A stretch of DNA of 64,000 bases from JBFMCT01 sp046565765 (GTDB lineage Bacteria; Actinomycetota; Acidimicrobiia; Acidimicrobiales; AC-14), in contig JBKHXX010000093.1 in assembly GCA_046565765.1 (NCBI GenBank), positions 62,001 to 126,000 on the forward strand, given 5' to 3'. Numbering within the stretch: the stretch's first letter is position 1; each line of letters starts with the position of its first letter. Shown here piece after piece: positions 18,890 through 27,608 of the stretch. The position numbers and the translations under genes are program-made. The notes beneath the pieces are model-generated. The model was given only the letters and a program-made list of their open reading frames with translations. It was not told the origin of the DNA and made no database searches.

Positions 18890-18960
18890 GAGCTCAGCCG
18901 CGGTGGGCCGCCTCGCCGACTCCGGGCGTGTACCGGCGCCGGTGGGGGCAGACTTGAACC

Positions 18961-20058
18961 ATGACCAAGCTGCACGACCTCTACGACATCGTCGGTCAGA
19001 GCCCCTGGATCGACAACCTGCGACGGGCGGCGGTTGAGTCCGGTGAGCTGCAGCAGGCGGTGTACGACGGCATACGGGGGGTCACGTCCAACCCCACGAT
19101 CTTCCAGAAGTCGGCGTCCGAGGGCGACCACTACGACGCCCAGCTGGCCGAGCTGCTCCACGACCGCACCGTGGAGGAGGCCTACTGGGAGCTGGCCATC
19201 ACCGACGTCACCCGGGCCCTCGACATCCTGCGCCCGGTCTACGACGACAGCGCTCACTGCGACGGCTACGTGTCCATCGAGGTGTCGGCGGCGCTGGCCC
19301 ACGACACCGAGGGCACCATCGAGGCGGCCCGATGGCTCCACCAGCGCATCGACCAGCGCAACCTCCTGGTCAAGATCCCGGCCACGGCCGAGGGCGTCCC
19401 CGCCATCCGCCAGATGATCTCCGAGGGGCGCAGCATCAACGTCACGCTGATCTTCTCGCTCAGCCGCTACGACCAGGTCATCGAGGCGTACCTGGCCGGG
19501 CTCGAGGAGCTGCCCGGCGACCTCTCCGGCGTGCACAGCGTGGCGTCGTTCTTCGTGAGCCGGGTGGACACCGAGGTCGACCGCCGCCTCGATGCCATTG
19601 GCACCGAGGAAGCCCTCGGCTTGCGGGGCCAGGCTGCGGTAGCACAGGCCAAGCTCGCCTACCGGCTGTTCCAGGAGCGGTTCTCCGGCCCCCGCTGGGA
19701 GGCGCTGGCCGCCCGGGGGGCGACCCTGCAGCGCCCCCTGTGGGCGTCGACGTCGACGAAGAACCCGGCCTATCCCGACCTCCTCTACGTGGAGCCGCTG
19801 ATGGGGCCCCAGACCGTCAACACCATGCCCGAGCCCACCATCGCCGCCTTCGTCGACCACGGCACCGTCGCCTGCACGGTCGACACCGGGGTCGACGAGG
19901 CTCGCAACACGCTCGCCGGCATCGAGGCGGTGGGGGTGGATCTGGCCGACGTGGCGGTCGTGCTGGAGCAGCAGGGCGTGGCCAGCTTCCGTGCGTCCTA
20001 CGACGACCTCATCGCCGCTATGGGAGAGAAGGCCGCGGCCGTGGCCGGCGCCGCCTGA
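18961..20058 (+). CDS. tal: transaldolase
   Basis: 365 residues, the normal size of the Mycobacterium-type transaldolase. It moves a dihydroxyacetone unit between sedoheptulose 7-phosphate and glyceraldehyde 3-phosphate in the pentose phosphate pathway. GVTSNPTIFQKS is the family's N-terminal signature; the Schiff-base lysine is in LLVKIPATAEG near residue 138; WASTSTKNPAYPD is the second conserved block. Cytoplasmic. A CAGACT box lies 6 nt before the ATG, so the mRNA may be leaderless. Its sedoheptulose 7-phosphate pool is also the precursor for the heptose operon at 30-38 kb. The nicotinamidase gene begins directly after its stop. Confidence 0.96.
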   Translation: MTKLHDLYDIVGQSPWIDNLRRAAVESGELQQAVYDGIRGVTSNPTIFQKSASEGDHYDAQLAELLHDRTVEEAYWELAITDVTRALDILRPVYDDSAHCDGYVSIEVSAALAHDTEGTIEAARWLHQRIDQRNLLVKIPATAEGVPAIRQMISEGRSINVTLIFSLSRYDQVIEAYLAGLEELPGDLSGVHSVASFFVSRVDTEVDRRLDAIGTEEALGLRGQAAVAQAKLAYRLFQERFSGPRWEALAARGATLQRPLWASTSTKNPAYPDLLYVEPLMGPQTVNTMPEPTIAAFVDHGTVACTVDTGVDEARNTLAGIEAVGVDLADVAVVLEQQGVASFRASYDDLIAAMGEKAAAVAGAA

Positions 20059-20059
20059 G

Positions 20060-20653
20060 GTGGCGGCCACCTACGACCGGTCGACCGCCCTGCTGGTGGT
20101 CGACATGCAGAACGACTTCGCCGACCCGGCCGGGAGCCTTTATGTGGCCGGCGGTGAGCACGTGGTCGACTTCGTCAACCAGGAGCAGCAGTGGGCCTCC
20201 GACTCGGGTGCGGTGATCGTCTACACCCAGGACTGGCATCCCGCCACCACGCCCCACTTCGCCAAGGACGGAGGGGTGTGGCCGGTGCACTGCGTGGCCG
20301 GCACGTGGGGCGCCGAGCTGCACCCTCGGCTCCACCTGTTCCCGGGGGCCGACGTGGTCCGCAAGGGGACGTCGGGCGAGGACGGGTACTCGGCGTTCAG
20401 CGTGCGGGAGCCCACCACCGGCGACCAGGCCGGCACCGGCCTCGACGACCTCCTGCGGGCCCGAGGCGTGACCCGGGTGGTCATCGTGGGCCTGGCCACC
20501 GACTACTGCGTGAAGGAGACCGGTCTCGACGCCCGGCGGCTCGGGTTCGACGCCACCGTGGTCACCGATGCCATCGCCGCCGTCGACCTCCAACCGGGTG
20601 ACGGCGAGCGGGCCCTCGAAGTGGTGCGAGCGGCGGGGGTGACCCTGGCTTAG
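20060..20653 (+). CDS. pncA: nicotinamidase / isochorismatase family hydrolase
   Basis: 197 residues from GTG 20060. Nicotinamidase converts nicotinamide to nicotinate and ammonia for NAD salvage. The catalytic aspartate is in VVDMQNDFADP, metal-site residues are in QDWHPATTPHF, and the catalytic cysteine is in ATDYCVKETGLDA. The pattern WPVHCVAGTWGAEL is typical of true nicotinamidases rather than other isochorismatases. The start is immediately after the transaldolase stop, so the two genes form one unit. A structured G-rich element follows the stop. Confidence 0.92.
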   Translation: MAATYDRSTALLVVDMQNDFADPAGSLYVAGGEHVVDFVNQEQQWASDSGAVIVYTQDWHPATTPHFAKDGGVWPVHCVAGTWGAELHPRLHLFPGADVVRKGTSGEDGYSAFSVREPTTGDQAGTGLDDLLRARGVTRVVIVGLATDYCVKETGLDARRLGFDATVVTDAIAAVDLQPGDGERALEVVRAAGVTLA

Positions 20654-20658
20654 CAGCT

Positions 20659-20715
20659 GTTTTGGGGCGTCGCAGCCACGTCAGCCGTGGTCGACACGCC
20701 CCGAAACCGGGGGGG
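20659..20715. repeat. copy A of a structured intergenic element (double hairpin plus G7), likely bidirectional terminator
   Basis: The arms 20659-20670 (GTTTTGGGGCGT) and 20696-20707 (ACGCCCCGAAAC) form a 12-bp stem with one G-U pair. Inside, CCACG pairs with CGTGG around a 5-nt loop. Seven G residues follow and abut the minus-strand WhiB stop codon at 20716-20718. A near-identical element is at 63549-63607, also between a plus-strand stop and a minus-strand stop. It probably ends transcription from both sides. Confidence 0.7.
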
Positions 20716-21027
20716 TTAGGACGCCTGGCGCCGGCGCTCGGCCTGGCGGCGGCGGCGGATGGAGCGCCGCTCGGAGGCGTTGGCCCCGCCCCAGATCCCG
20801 TAGGGCTGGTTGGTGGCGATGGCGAACTCCAGGCAAGCGGTGCGGACGGGGCACGTGGCGCACACCGCCTTGGCCTCCTCGGCCTGCTCCACGGCCTGGT
20901 CGTCGAGCTCGCCGGCCGGGAAGAACAGCTCGGTCGGCAGAGCTCGGCACGCAGCCCGGCACACCCACGCTTCCTGCTGGCGCGGGGGGTGGGGCGCTAC
21001 CGGGCGAAGGGTGGTCGAAGTAGTCAC
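20716..21027 (-). CDS. WhiB-family iron-sulfur transcription regulator
   Basis: 103 residues. WhiB proteins bind a 4Fe-4S cluster through four cysteines and act with the principal sigma factor. The motif C-x2-C-x5-C is in AKAVCATCPVRTAC, and the fourth cysteine is upstream in WVCRAACRALP. The glycine-rich turn GIWGG and an arginine-rich C-terminus (RRSIRRRRQAERRRQ) for DNA contact are present. An N-terminal extension of about 20 residues precedes the core. It lies head-to-tail with a second WhiB gene. Which WhiB subclass it belongs to needs a tree. Confidence 0.95.
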   Translation of the reverse strand: MTTSTTLRPVAPHPPRQQEAWVCRAACRALPTELFFPAGELDDQAVEQAEEAKAVCATCPVRTACLEFAIATNQPYGIWGGANASERRSIRRRRQAERRRQAS

Positions 21028-21119
21028 AGGCGGAGAAAAGAAAAGGGGCGAACGAATTCGCCTCGCACGGCCTACCCACGTGCGCGACCGTCAAACGTCC
21101 GCCCCTGGATTTTTCGGGA

Positions 21120-21383
21120 TCAGGCGGCCTGGGCCGCGGCCTCCCGCCGGCGGCGGCGCAGGCGGCGCCGCTCGGTCTCGGTCAGGCCGCCCCAGACGCC
21201 GTCGTCCTGGCGGGTGACCATGGCGTACTCCAGGCACAGCTCACGGACCGGGCAGGTCGCACAGACGGCCTTGGCCTCCGCCGCCTCCTCGTCGGTGAGG
21301 GGGAAGAAGACCTCGGTGTCCAGCCCGCGGCAGGCCGCGTCGGCCCGCCAGGCGATGTCGGTGCGGGGGTTGGTGAGCTTCAT
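21120..21383 (-). CDS. WhiB-family iron-sulfur transcription regulator (second copy)
   Basis: 87 residues. Cysteines: DAACRGLD, then VCATCPVRELCLEYA giving C-x2-C-x5-C. The turn is GVWGGLTE and the tail is RRRLRRRRREAA. It is closely similar to the neighbour at 20716-21027, so the pair probably arose by tandem duplication. The ATG has a GAGGAAG ribosome site. A perfect 24-nt tandem repeat with internal symmetry sits 50-100 nt upstream, in the region shared with the divergent antiporter gene, and might bind a regulator of either. Confidence 0.94.
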   Translation of the reverse strand: MKLTNPRTDIAWRADAACRGLDTEVFFPLTDEEAAEAKAVCATCPVRELCLEYAMVTRQDDGVWGGLTETERRRLRRRRREAAAQAA

Positions 21384-21432
21384 GACATCTTCCTCAACAC
21401 CAACGTCGGCTCGGGCATTTCCCGGCTTGAGC

Positions 21433-21480
21433 CGCCTGCGTGGCCGAACGCAGTGACGCCTGCGTGGCCGAACGCAGTGA
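21433..21480. repeat. perfect 24-nt tandem duplication with internal inverted repeat
   Basis: Two exact copies (21433-21456 and 21457-21480) lie between the divergent WhiB and antiporter genes. Each copy contains TGCGT and ACGCA arms around a 6-nt spacer, so the region presents two identical dyads 24 bp apart. That spacing suits cooperative binding of a dimeric regulator, but no binding protein can be named. Confidence 0.65.
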
Positions 21481-21538
21481 CGGGTAGGAGCCGGCCAGGC
21501 CGCTCTGCGGCCCGCAGGACCGCGACCCGGGAGCGCCC

Positions 21539-23713
21539 TTGCCTGTGATCAAACCGCTCGGTGAGCACGAGCTGTTCCTGTTCTTCGTGCAGTTCACCTT
21601 GCTGCTGGTCGTGGCGCGCGCCCTGGGTGAGCTGGCGGTGCGGGCCCGGCTGCCCTCCGTGGTCGGCGAGCTCATGGGCGGGTTCCTGATCGGCCCGTCG
21701 CTGCTGGGTGCGGTGGCCCCGGGCGCGTTCCAGTCCATCTTCCCGGCCACCCCCGAGCAGTTCCACCTGCTGGAGATCGTCTCGTGGCTGGGCGTGATCA
21801 TGCTCCTGATCCTCACCGGCCTCGAGACCGACATCGGCCTCATCGCCCGCAAGGGACGAGGAGCGGCCGCCATCTCCTTGGGCGGGGTGGTGGTGCCGTT
21901 CGCCACCGGGGTCACCCTGGGGTTCCTGCTTCCCGAGACCTTCCTCGCCGCCGCCGACAAGCGGCTGGTGTTCGCCCTCTTCCTGGGGACGGCGATGAGC
22001 ATCTCGGCCATCCCGGTGATTGCCAAGGTCCTCATGGAGATGAAGGTCATCCGGCGCGACATCGGCCAGGTGACACTGGCCGCGGGGATGATCGACGACA
22101 CCATCGGGTGGATCCTCCTGTCGGTCGTCGCCGGCCTGGCCGCCAGCGGGACGATCGACGTGGCCGGCGCAGGCAGGTCGGTGGTGGCGGTCCTAGTGAT
22201 CGTCCTGCTCGCCTTCACCGTGGGCCGGCGGTTCGTCAGCTGGTTCATCCGCACGCTGGACAACGTGGTGGGCGGCGACACGGTGAAGATCACCGGCCTG
22301 ATGGTCCTGGCCCTCGGCTTCGGGGCCATCACCCACGGGCTCGGCCTCGAGGCCGTGCTCGGCGCCTTCCTGGCCGGCATCCTCGTGGGCCAGGTCAAGC
22401 GGTTCGACGGCCGGCTGCGCCACACCTTCGAGCAGGTGGCCCTGGGCGTGTTCGCCCCGGTGTTCTTCGCCGCGTCCGGCCTGCGGGTCGACCTGGCCCG
22501 CCTCATGGAGCCCCGCGTCCTGCTCGTCGGCCTCATCGTGCTGGCGGTCGCCATAGGCGGGAAGTTCGTGGGCGCCTACGTCGGCGCCCGGGCCACCAAG
22601 CTGGGCCACTGGGAGGCCCTCTCGCTGGGCGCGGGCATGAACGCGCGAGGCGCCATGGAGATCATCGTGGCCACCATCGGCCTGAGCCGGGGGATCCTGA
22701 CGGTGGAGATGTACTCCATCATCCTCATGGTGGCCATCGTGACCTCCCTGATGGCGCCGCCGCTGCTGCGGTGGACCCTCGGCCACGTGCAGATGGGCGA
22801 CGAGGAGCGCGAGCGGCTGGAGGCCGAGGAACGGGCCAAGGACAGCTTTGTGGGCAACCTCAAGCGGGTGCTGCTTCCCACGGGCGACGAGCGGGCGGCC
22901 GCGCCGGCAGCCCAGCTGGTTCGGCTGATGGTGGGCGACGAGGACGTCGAGGTCACCAACCTCTCCCTGCGGCCCGAGCACCCCGAGGCCCACGCGTCGG
23001 AGACGGCGCAGACCGAGAAGGTCGTCAACCGTCTCGACGACGTCCGCCGCCTCGTCCGCAACCCCGACGGCGACCGGGCGTCGATCATCCTCCGGGAGGC
23101 GGAGAAGGGCTACGACCTGCTCGTCATGGGCTCCCGGGGCCGCACCGAGACGGGTGACAGCCGGCTGTTCGGGGACTCGGTGGAGGACGTCGTCCAGCAG
23201 TCGCCCTGCCCCCTGCTGGTCGTGGCGTCCCCCGACGGCGACGACGGCACCCACATGGACAACCTGCGCCGCATCCTCGTGCCCGTGGCCGGCTCCCCCC
23301 GCGACCGGCAGGCCGCCGAGGTCGGCTTCTCGCTGGCCCGCCGGGCCGGCGCCACCGTCGGGCTGCTGCACGTCGTCACCGAGTCGCAGCACGCCCTGCG
23401 GATGGGCTCCGACGAGGCCATCGCCCACGCCGTCGAGCTGGGAGAGGACCTCGTGCGCGACCTGGCCGACCTCGGTCGGTCGCTGGGCGCCCAGGTCGAG
23501 ACCGAGGTCGTCGTGTCCGACCATCCCGAGCAGGCGGTGGTGGACCGGGCCTGCGAGGGCGCCGACCTGATCATCGTGTCGAGCAACCGCCGGGCCGTCA
23601 CCCAGCGGGCCTTCTTCGGCCACCGGGTCGACCACATCCTGGGCAACGCCCCATGCCCCGTCGTGGTCGTCAGCGCCGACCCCGTCCCCGCCGGCCAGCG
23701 GGCGCGGGTCTAG
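21539..23713 (+). CDS. CPA2-type cation/proton antiporter with two C-terminal universal stress domains
   Basis: 724 residues; TTG 21539 or GTG 21545 as start. Residues about 8-395 form a 12-13 helix sodium/hydrogen exchanger domain, with GELMGGFLIGPSLLG, GMIDDTIGWILLSVV (the ion-binding aspartates) and LGAGMNARGAMEIIVATIGL. Two universal-stress-protein domains follow (about 440-560 and 575-715): LLVMGSRGRTETGDSRLFGD and DLIIVSSNRRAVTQRAFFG, each ending in a PCP(L/V)-type strand. It probably exchanges Na+ or K+ for H+, with the stress domains sensing nucleotide. It shares a CTAG with the convergent RecQ gene: the two stop codons overlap at 23710-23713. Confidence 0.92.
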   Translation: MPVIKPLGEHELFLFFVQFTLLLVVARALGELAVRARLPSVVGELMGGFLIGPSLLGAVAPGAFQSIFPATPEQFHLLEIVSWLGVIMLLILTGLETDIGLIARKGRGAAAISLGGVVVPFATGVTLGFLLPETFLAAADKRLVFALFLGTAMSISAIPVIAKVLMEMKVIRRDIGQVTLAAGMIDDTIGWILLSVVAGLAASGTIDVAGAGRSVVAVLVIVLLAFTVGRRFVSWFIRTLDNVVGGDTVKITGLMVLALGFGAITHGLGLEAVLGAFLAGILVGQVKRFDGRLRHTFEQVALGVFAPVFFAASGLRVDLARLMEPRVLLVGLIVLAVAIGGKFVGAYVGARATKLGHWEALSLGAGMNARGAMEIIVATIGLSRGILTVEMYSIILMVAIVTSLMAPPLLRWTLGHVQMGDEERERLEAEERAKDSFVGNLKRVLLPTGDERAAAPAAQLVRLMVGDEDVEVTNLSLRPEHPEAHASETAQTEKVVNRLDDVRRLVRNPDGDRASIILREAEKGYDLLVMGSRGRTETGDSRLFGDSVEDVVQQSPCPLLVVASPDGDDGTHMDNLRRILVPVAGSPRDRQAAEVGFSLARRAGATVGLLHVVTESQHALRMGSDEAIAHAVELGEDLVRDLADLGRSLGAQVETEVVVSDHPEQAVVDRACEGADLIIVSSNRRAVTQRAFFGHRVDHILGNAPCPVVVVSADPVPAGQRARV

Positions 23714-25341
23714 GGCCGAGCCGTCAGCAAGCCCTGTTCGAGGACGACGTCGGTGGCGAGGGTGGTGTAGCCGCGGTCGTCGAACAGGACGACCACCTTG
23801 CCGTCCTCGGCACCGGTGACGGTCCCCTCCCCCAGCGACCGGTGGACCACCCGGGTCCCCACCGGGAAGGGGCCGGGCCCCGTCGTCGCCTCCACTCCGC
23901 CGTCGCGGCAGTTGTCGCACGCCTCGCACGGTGGCTCGAAGGGCTCGCCGAAGTAGCCGAGCAGGAGCTGGCGGCGGCAGCCGCGGGTCTCGGCGTAGGA
24001 CCGGACCATCTCCACCCTCGACCGGTCGAGGCGCCGGCGGGCGGCGGCTGCGGCGGCGGCTGCCCTGCCCGCCGTTGCGGGGTCGACCGCGCCGGTGGCC
24101 CGGACCGGGTCGCCGCCGGCAGCCACCGCCAGGGCCCCCTCCCGGGCCAGCCACCCGACCGCAGTCGCCACCCGGCCCGGCTTCATCCCGGCGAGCTCGG
24201 CCAGCTCGGCGATCGACGCCTCCCGGCCCTCGGCCGCCGCCACCATCCGGGCCACCCGCTCCAGCTCGGCGCGCTCCAGCTTCGGGCCGGTGGCGAAGAA
24301 CCGCCGCACACCCAGGTCCTCGGCCCGCCAGAACAGCACCGCCTCGGCCGGCTCCCCGTCCCGCCCGGCCCGGCCCACCTCCTGGTAGTAGGAGTCGAGC
24401 GACTCGCTCGGCTCGGCGTGGAACACGAAGCGCACGTCGGCCTTGTCGATGCCGAGCCCGAAGGCGTTGGTGGCAGCCACCACGTCCAGCTCCCCACCCA
24501 TGAACGCGTCCTGCACCTCGGCCCGGGGCCTGGCCGCCAGCCCCCCGTGGTACACGCCCGCGGCCACGCCCCGGTCGGCCAGGGCCCGGCCCAGCTCCTC
24601 GGCCCGGGCCCGGGTGGCGGTGTAGACGATGCCCGGCTTGGCGGCGTCGACGGCGGCGTCGAGGAGGGCGTCGTCGCGCTGGCGGGCGTCGACGTGGCGG
24701 TCCACGGCCAGCCCGATGTTGGGCCGGTCGAACCCCTTCACGATCACCAGCGGGTCGTCCAGCCCCAGGCGGGCCACGATCTCCTCCCGCACCGGCGGGG
24801 CGGCGGTGGCCGTCAGCGCCAGCACCCGGGGGTGGCCGAGCTCGGCCAGGACGGGGGCGAGGTGGAGGTACGACGGGCGGAAGTCGTGGCCCCACGCGCT
24901 GATGCAGTGCGCCTCGTCGACCACGAACAGCGAGGGCGGGTTGGCCCGCAGGGCGGCCATCGTGTCGGGATTGGCGAACTGCTCGGGGGCCAGGAAGAGG
25001 AACTCGACCTCCCCCGACCCCACCCCATCGAGGGCGGTGCGGCGGGCGCCCTCGCTCAGGGTGGAGTTGGCCACCACCGCCCCGCCCGAGCCGTCGCCCA
25101 GGATCGTGGCCACCTGGTCGTGCTGGAGGGCGATGAGCGGCGACACCACCACCGTGGGCCCGTCCACCAGCAGCCCGGCCACCTGGTAGATCGCCGACTT
25201 CCCGAAGCCGGTGGGCATGACCGCCACCACGTCGCGCCCCTCGGCCAGGGCCCCGATCGCCTCCTGCTGGCCCGCCCGCAGCTTCTGGTAGCCGAACCCG
25301 TGGCGCGCCGCGGCGCGGATGTCACGTGCGGCGATGGCCAT
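23710..25341 (-). CDS. recQ: RecQ-family ATP-dependent DNA helicase
   Basis: 543 residues. A 3'-5' helicase acting in recombination repair. Walker A MPTGFGKSAIYQ near residue 42, DEAH box VVDEAHCISAWGHDFRPSY, motif VI YYQEVGRAGRDG, and a RecQ-Ct zinc site with cysteines in GCRRQLLLGYFG and CEACDNC. The HRDC domain of E. coli RecQ is missing; instead there is a short beta-rich tail (GTRVVHRSLGEGTVTG), as in other actinobacterial short RecQ proteins. It lies 33 bp after the PHP hydrolase gene on the same strand. Confidence 0.95.
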   Translation of the reverse strand: MAIAARDIRAAARHGFGYQKLRAGQQEAIGALAEGRDVVAVMPTGFGKSAIYQVAGLLVDGPTVVVSPLIALQHDQVATILGDGSGGAVVANSTLSEGARRTALDGVGSGEVEFLFLAPEQFANPDTMAALRANPPSLFVVDEAHCISAWGHDFRPSYLHLAPVLAELGHPRVLALTATAAPPVREEIVARLGLDDPLVIVKGFDRPNIGLAVDRHVDARQRDDALLDAAVDAAKPGIVYTATRARAEELGRALADRGVAAGVYHGGLAARPRAEVQDAFMGGELDVVAATNAFGLGIDKADVRFVFHAEPSESLDSYYQEVGRAGRDGEPAEAVLFWRAEDLGVRRFFATGPKLERAELERVARMVAAAEGREASIAELAELAGMKPGRVATAVGWLAREGALAVAAGGDPVRATGAVDPATAGRAAAAAAAARRRLDRSRVEMVRSYAETRGCRRQLLLGYFGEPFEPPCEACDNCRDGGVEATTGPGPFPVGTRVVHRSLGEGTVTGAEDGKVVVLFDDRGYTTLATDVVLEQGLLTARP

Positions 25342-25374
25342 GTCGGGAGCGGGTGTGCCCGCCGGCGCCTTTGG

Positions 25375-27072
25375 CTAACCGGGCTGGAGGAAGACGGGGT
25401 TGCCCACGGTGGTGCGCCCCCGCTCGTCGGCCGTCTCGATCCGGTACCAGGTGGGGGCGGCCGCCAGCGGGAAGGCGTGATCGAACGGGTCCCTGTCGAC
25501 GGCGACGGTGGCCACCACGGCCCCCGCCCGCACCAGCCGCAGCACCTGGCCCTCGCCGCCCCGAACGGTCACCCGTAGCTCGCCGCCGCTGCGCCCGTCG
25601 ACCGCCAGCGTCGAGCCGAAGGTGCCCGTCGCCTGCCCGGGCACCACCGCCTCCAGCTCGAGACCGGGGCTGGCCGCCACCCCTCGCGCCCGCACGTAGG
25701 CCCGTCCCGCCTGTAGGGCCTCCACGATCCCGGCCCGAGACAGCTCCCGGGCGTGCACGGCGGTGGCGCACGCCCCGAAACGGGTGCCGATCTTGTCGTC
25801 CGAACCGCACACCGCGGTGATGCGGTGGCCCTCGTTGAGCAGGCGCTCCCACAGGTCGATCGCCGAGTCGAAGAAGGGGTTGGGCACGCGCAGGCCGAGG
25901 TCGGGCAGGCCGTACTCGCCCGGGTCCACCAGGGCCTCGCCGGTGAGCACCTCGATGGTGTCGACTGCATCCCAGTCGATGTCGTCGCCCAGCTCGAACT
26001 CGCAGCCGCGGCACAGGTTCCGGAAGAGGGGGCCGGGGAACGTGGTGGGGTGGTTCACCTGGAAGAGGGCGCCCGCCGCCTTCACCGCCCGCTGGATCTG
26101 CCCGATGGTCACGTCCTCGAAGTCGTGGCGGAACTCCACGAACCCGAACGTCTCCCCCAGGCACTGCACGTGGCCGGAGTAGGTGACGATCTCCCGGCCG
26201 GGCCACACCAGCACGCCGGGGTTGGCCTCCTGGGCCGCTCGGTACTCCTCCCAGTGGTGGCCCACGACGTACTCGGTGACGGGCAGGAACTCGAGCCCGG
26301 CCGCCCGCCCCAGCTCCACGAAGCGCATGGGGTCGGGGCCCTTGGGATGGGAGTGCCAGGCGTGCATGTGGAAGTCGCCGTGGTACCAACCGGGCTCGGC
26401 CCGGGCCACGTGGGCGGGGTCGACCGCGCCCGTCGCCGGAGGGCGGCGGGGTTCGGCCGGCGCCTTGGCTTCGGCCAGGGCCTGCACGGTCACGGTCCAC
26501 TCCGCCCCGGTCGGGCCGATGGCGGCGATCCCGAGCTCCGCGTGCCACACCCCTGCGCCGATGGGGCCGGGACGGTAGGCGCGGGTGGCGTCGTCGGCCT
26601 GGACGAACACGTCGGGGTGGCGGCTCCCCGACCACCCGCGGAAGCCCTCGGCCTCGCGGTAGCCGCCTTCGTCCCACAGGCCCAGGTCGAGGACGGTACG
26701 GGTCAGGGGGTTGTCGGGCGGGGCAGGCGGCAGCTCCTTCCACCGGTACCCGACCTCGATGCGGGCCGTGCCCGGGCGCACCTCGAAGGGCAGCACCAGC
26801 CGCCGCTTCTCGTCGCCGGGCAGGGCGGTGCCCTTGATGACGACCGCGTCGCCGCCCGGTTCGCACACCGGCGGGGCGCCCGTCGAGCGCCGCCGGCGCA
26901 GTGCCAGCAGGGTCGCCTCGGCCCACTCGCCCAGAGAGGCGAGCACCGACAGCACCCAGCGCACGCCGGGCGGCACCGGCCGCTCCTGGTAGGCCTCGGC
27001 TCGGGCCGCCGCCACCTTGCGGGCCGCCCGGGACCGCAGGGCCATGGCCACCCGCGACGGCCGCTCTGCCAT
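25375..27072 (-). CDS. PHP-domain metallohydrolase (CehA/McbA family-like)
   Basis: 565 residues. The N-terminal about 210 residues form a beta-rich region. A PHP-type phosphoesterase domain follows: GDFHMHAWHSHPKG gives the first metal histidines, then GLEFLPVTEYVVGHHW, PGREIVTYSGHVQ and FQVNHPTTFPG supply further metal ligands. ITAVCGSDDKIG closes the site. CehA/McbA-type proteins use this fold for phosphoester or carbamate hydrolysis; the true substrate here is unknown. No signal peptide is evident (an arginine-rich N-terminus, RSRAARKVAAARAEA). It is likely co-transcribed with recQ. Confidence 0.85.
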   Translation of the reverse strand: MAERPSRVAMALRSRAARKVAAARAEAYQERPVPPGVRWVLSVLASLGEWAEATLLALRRRRSTGAPPVCEPGGDAVVIKGTALPGDEKRRLVLPFEVRPGTARIEVGYRWKELPPAPPDNPLTRTVLDLGLWDEGGYREAEGFRGWSGSRHPDVFVQADDATRAYRPGPIGAGVWHAELGIAAIGPTGAEWTVTVQALAEAKAPAEPRRPPATGAVDPAHVARAEPGWYHGDFHMHAWHSHPKGPDPMRFVELGRAAGLEFLPVTEYVVGHHWEEYRAAQEANPGVLVWPGREIVTYSGHVQCLGETFGFVEFRHDFEDVTIGQIQRAVKAAGALFQVNHPTTFPGPLFRNLCRGCEFELGDDIDWDAVDTIEVLTGEALVDPGEYGLPDLGLRVPNPFFDSAIDLWERLLNEGHRITAVCGSDDKIGTRFGACATAVHARELSRAGIVEALQAGRAYVRARGVAASPGLELEAVVPGQATGTFGSTLAVDGRSGGELRVTVRGGEGQVLRLVRAGAVVATVAVDRDPFDHAFPLAAAPTWYRIETADERGRTTVGNPVFLQPG

Positions 27073-27146
27073 ACCGCCGAGGCTAGTTACCGGCGGTGAC
27101 GCGGCGGGAAGGCTTTGAACACGACCCCGCAGTGGAGGTGCAGACC

Positions 27147-27527
27147 ATGCCGGCCAAGGACGAACTTCCCTCGACCCTCCAACGCAGCTCCGCCAAGGCC
27201 CAGCGCACGTGGTCCAAGGCCCACGACAGCGCCGTAGAGAGCTACGGCGAAGGCGAACGGGCCCATCGCACGGCGTTCTCGGCCCTCAAGCACTCCTTCG
27301 AGAAGGTGGGCGACAAGTGGGAGCCGAAGGACCACAAGGGCCCCTCCGACCCCCAAGCCGCCAAGAGCGGCGCCGCCGCCCGCAAAGGAGGCAAGACCTA
27401 CGGAGGCGTGGACGTCGAGGGCCATTCCCGCGACGAGCTGTACCAGCGCGCCCGCAAGCTCGGCATCAAGGGAGCGTCCCGGATGAAGAAGACCGAGCTG
27501 GCCGAGGCCATCGCCAAGAAGCAGTGA
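27147..27527 (+). CDS. ChaB-family protein with C-terminal Rho-N/SAP-like domain
   Basis: 126 residues from ATG 27147, chosen because ChaB homology (PAKDELPSTLQRSSAKAQRTW) starts there and GTGGAGG lies upstream. ChaB is a small helical protein first linked to cation transport; many actinobacteria carry it without known partners. A lysine-rich linker follows, and the last 40 residues (SRDELYQRARKLGIKGASRM) look like the Rho N-terminal/SAP-type helix-extended-loop-helix that binds nucleic acid. It is upstream of a cassette of lysine/alanine-rich proteins. Confidence 0.82.
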   Translation: MPAKDELPSTLQRSSAKAQRTWSKAHDSAVESYGEGERAHRTAFSALKHSFEKVGDKWEPKDHKGPSDPQAAKSGAAARKGGKTYGGVDVEGHSRDELYQRARKLGIKGASRMKKTELAEAIAKKQ

Positions 27528-27608
27528 CCAGCCGTTTCGGTGCGCGAGCCACCGGGTAGCGCCACAAGGACAGACCTCACCACGGCGAACGCAGAAGGAG
27601 CATCGCTC

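Noticed and set aside
20659..20715. Riboswitch reading of the double hairpin
   Set aside because: It lies after stop codons of convergent genes rather than in a leader, so a terminator or dispersed repeat is more likely.
22193..24895. 900-codon minus-strand frame spanning the antiporter and RecQ
   Set aside because: It crosses two real genes on different strands and is arginine/glycine-rich nonsense.
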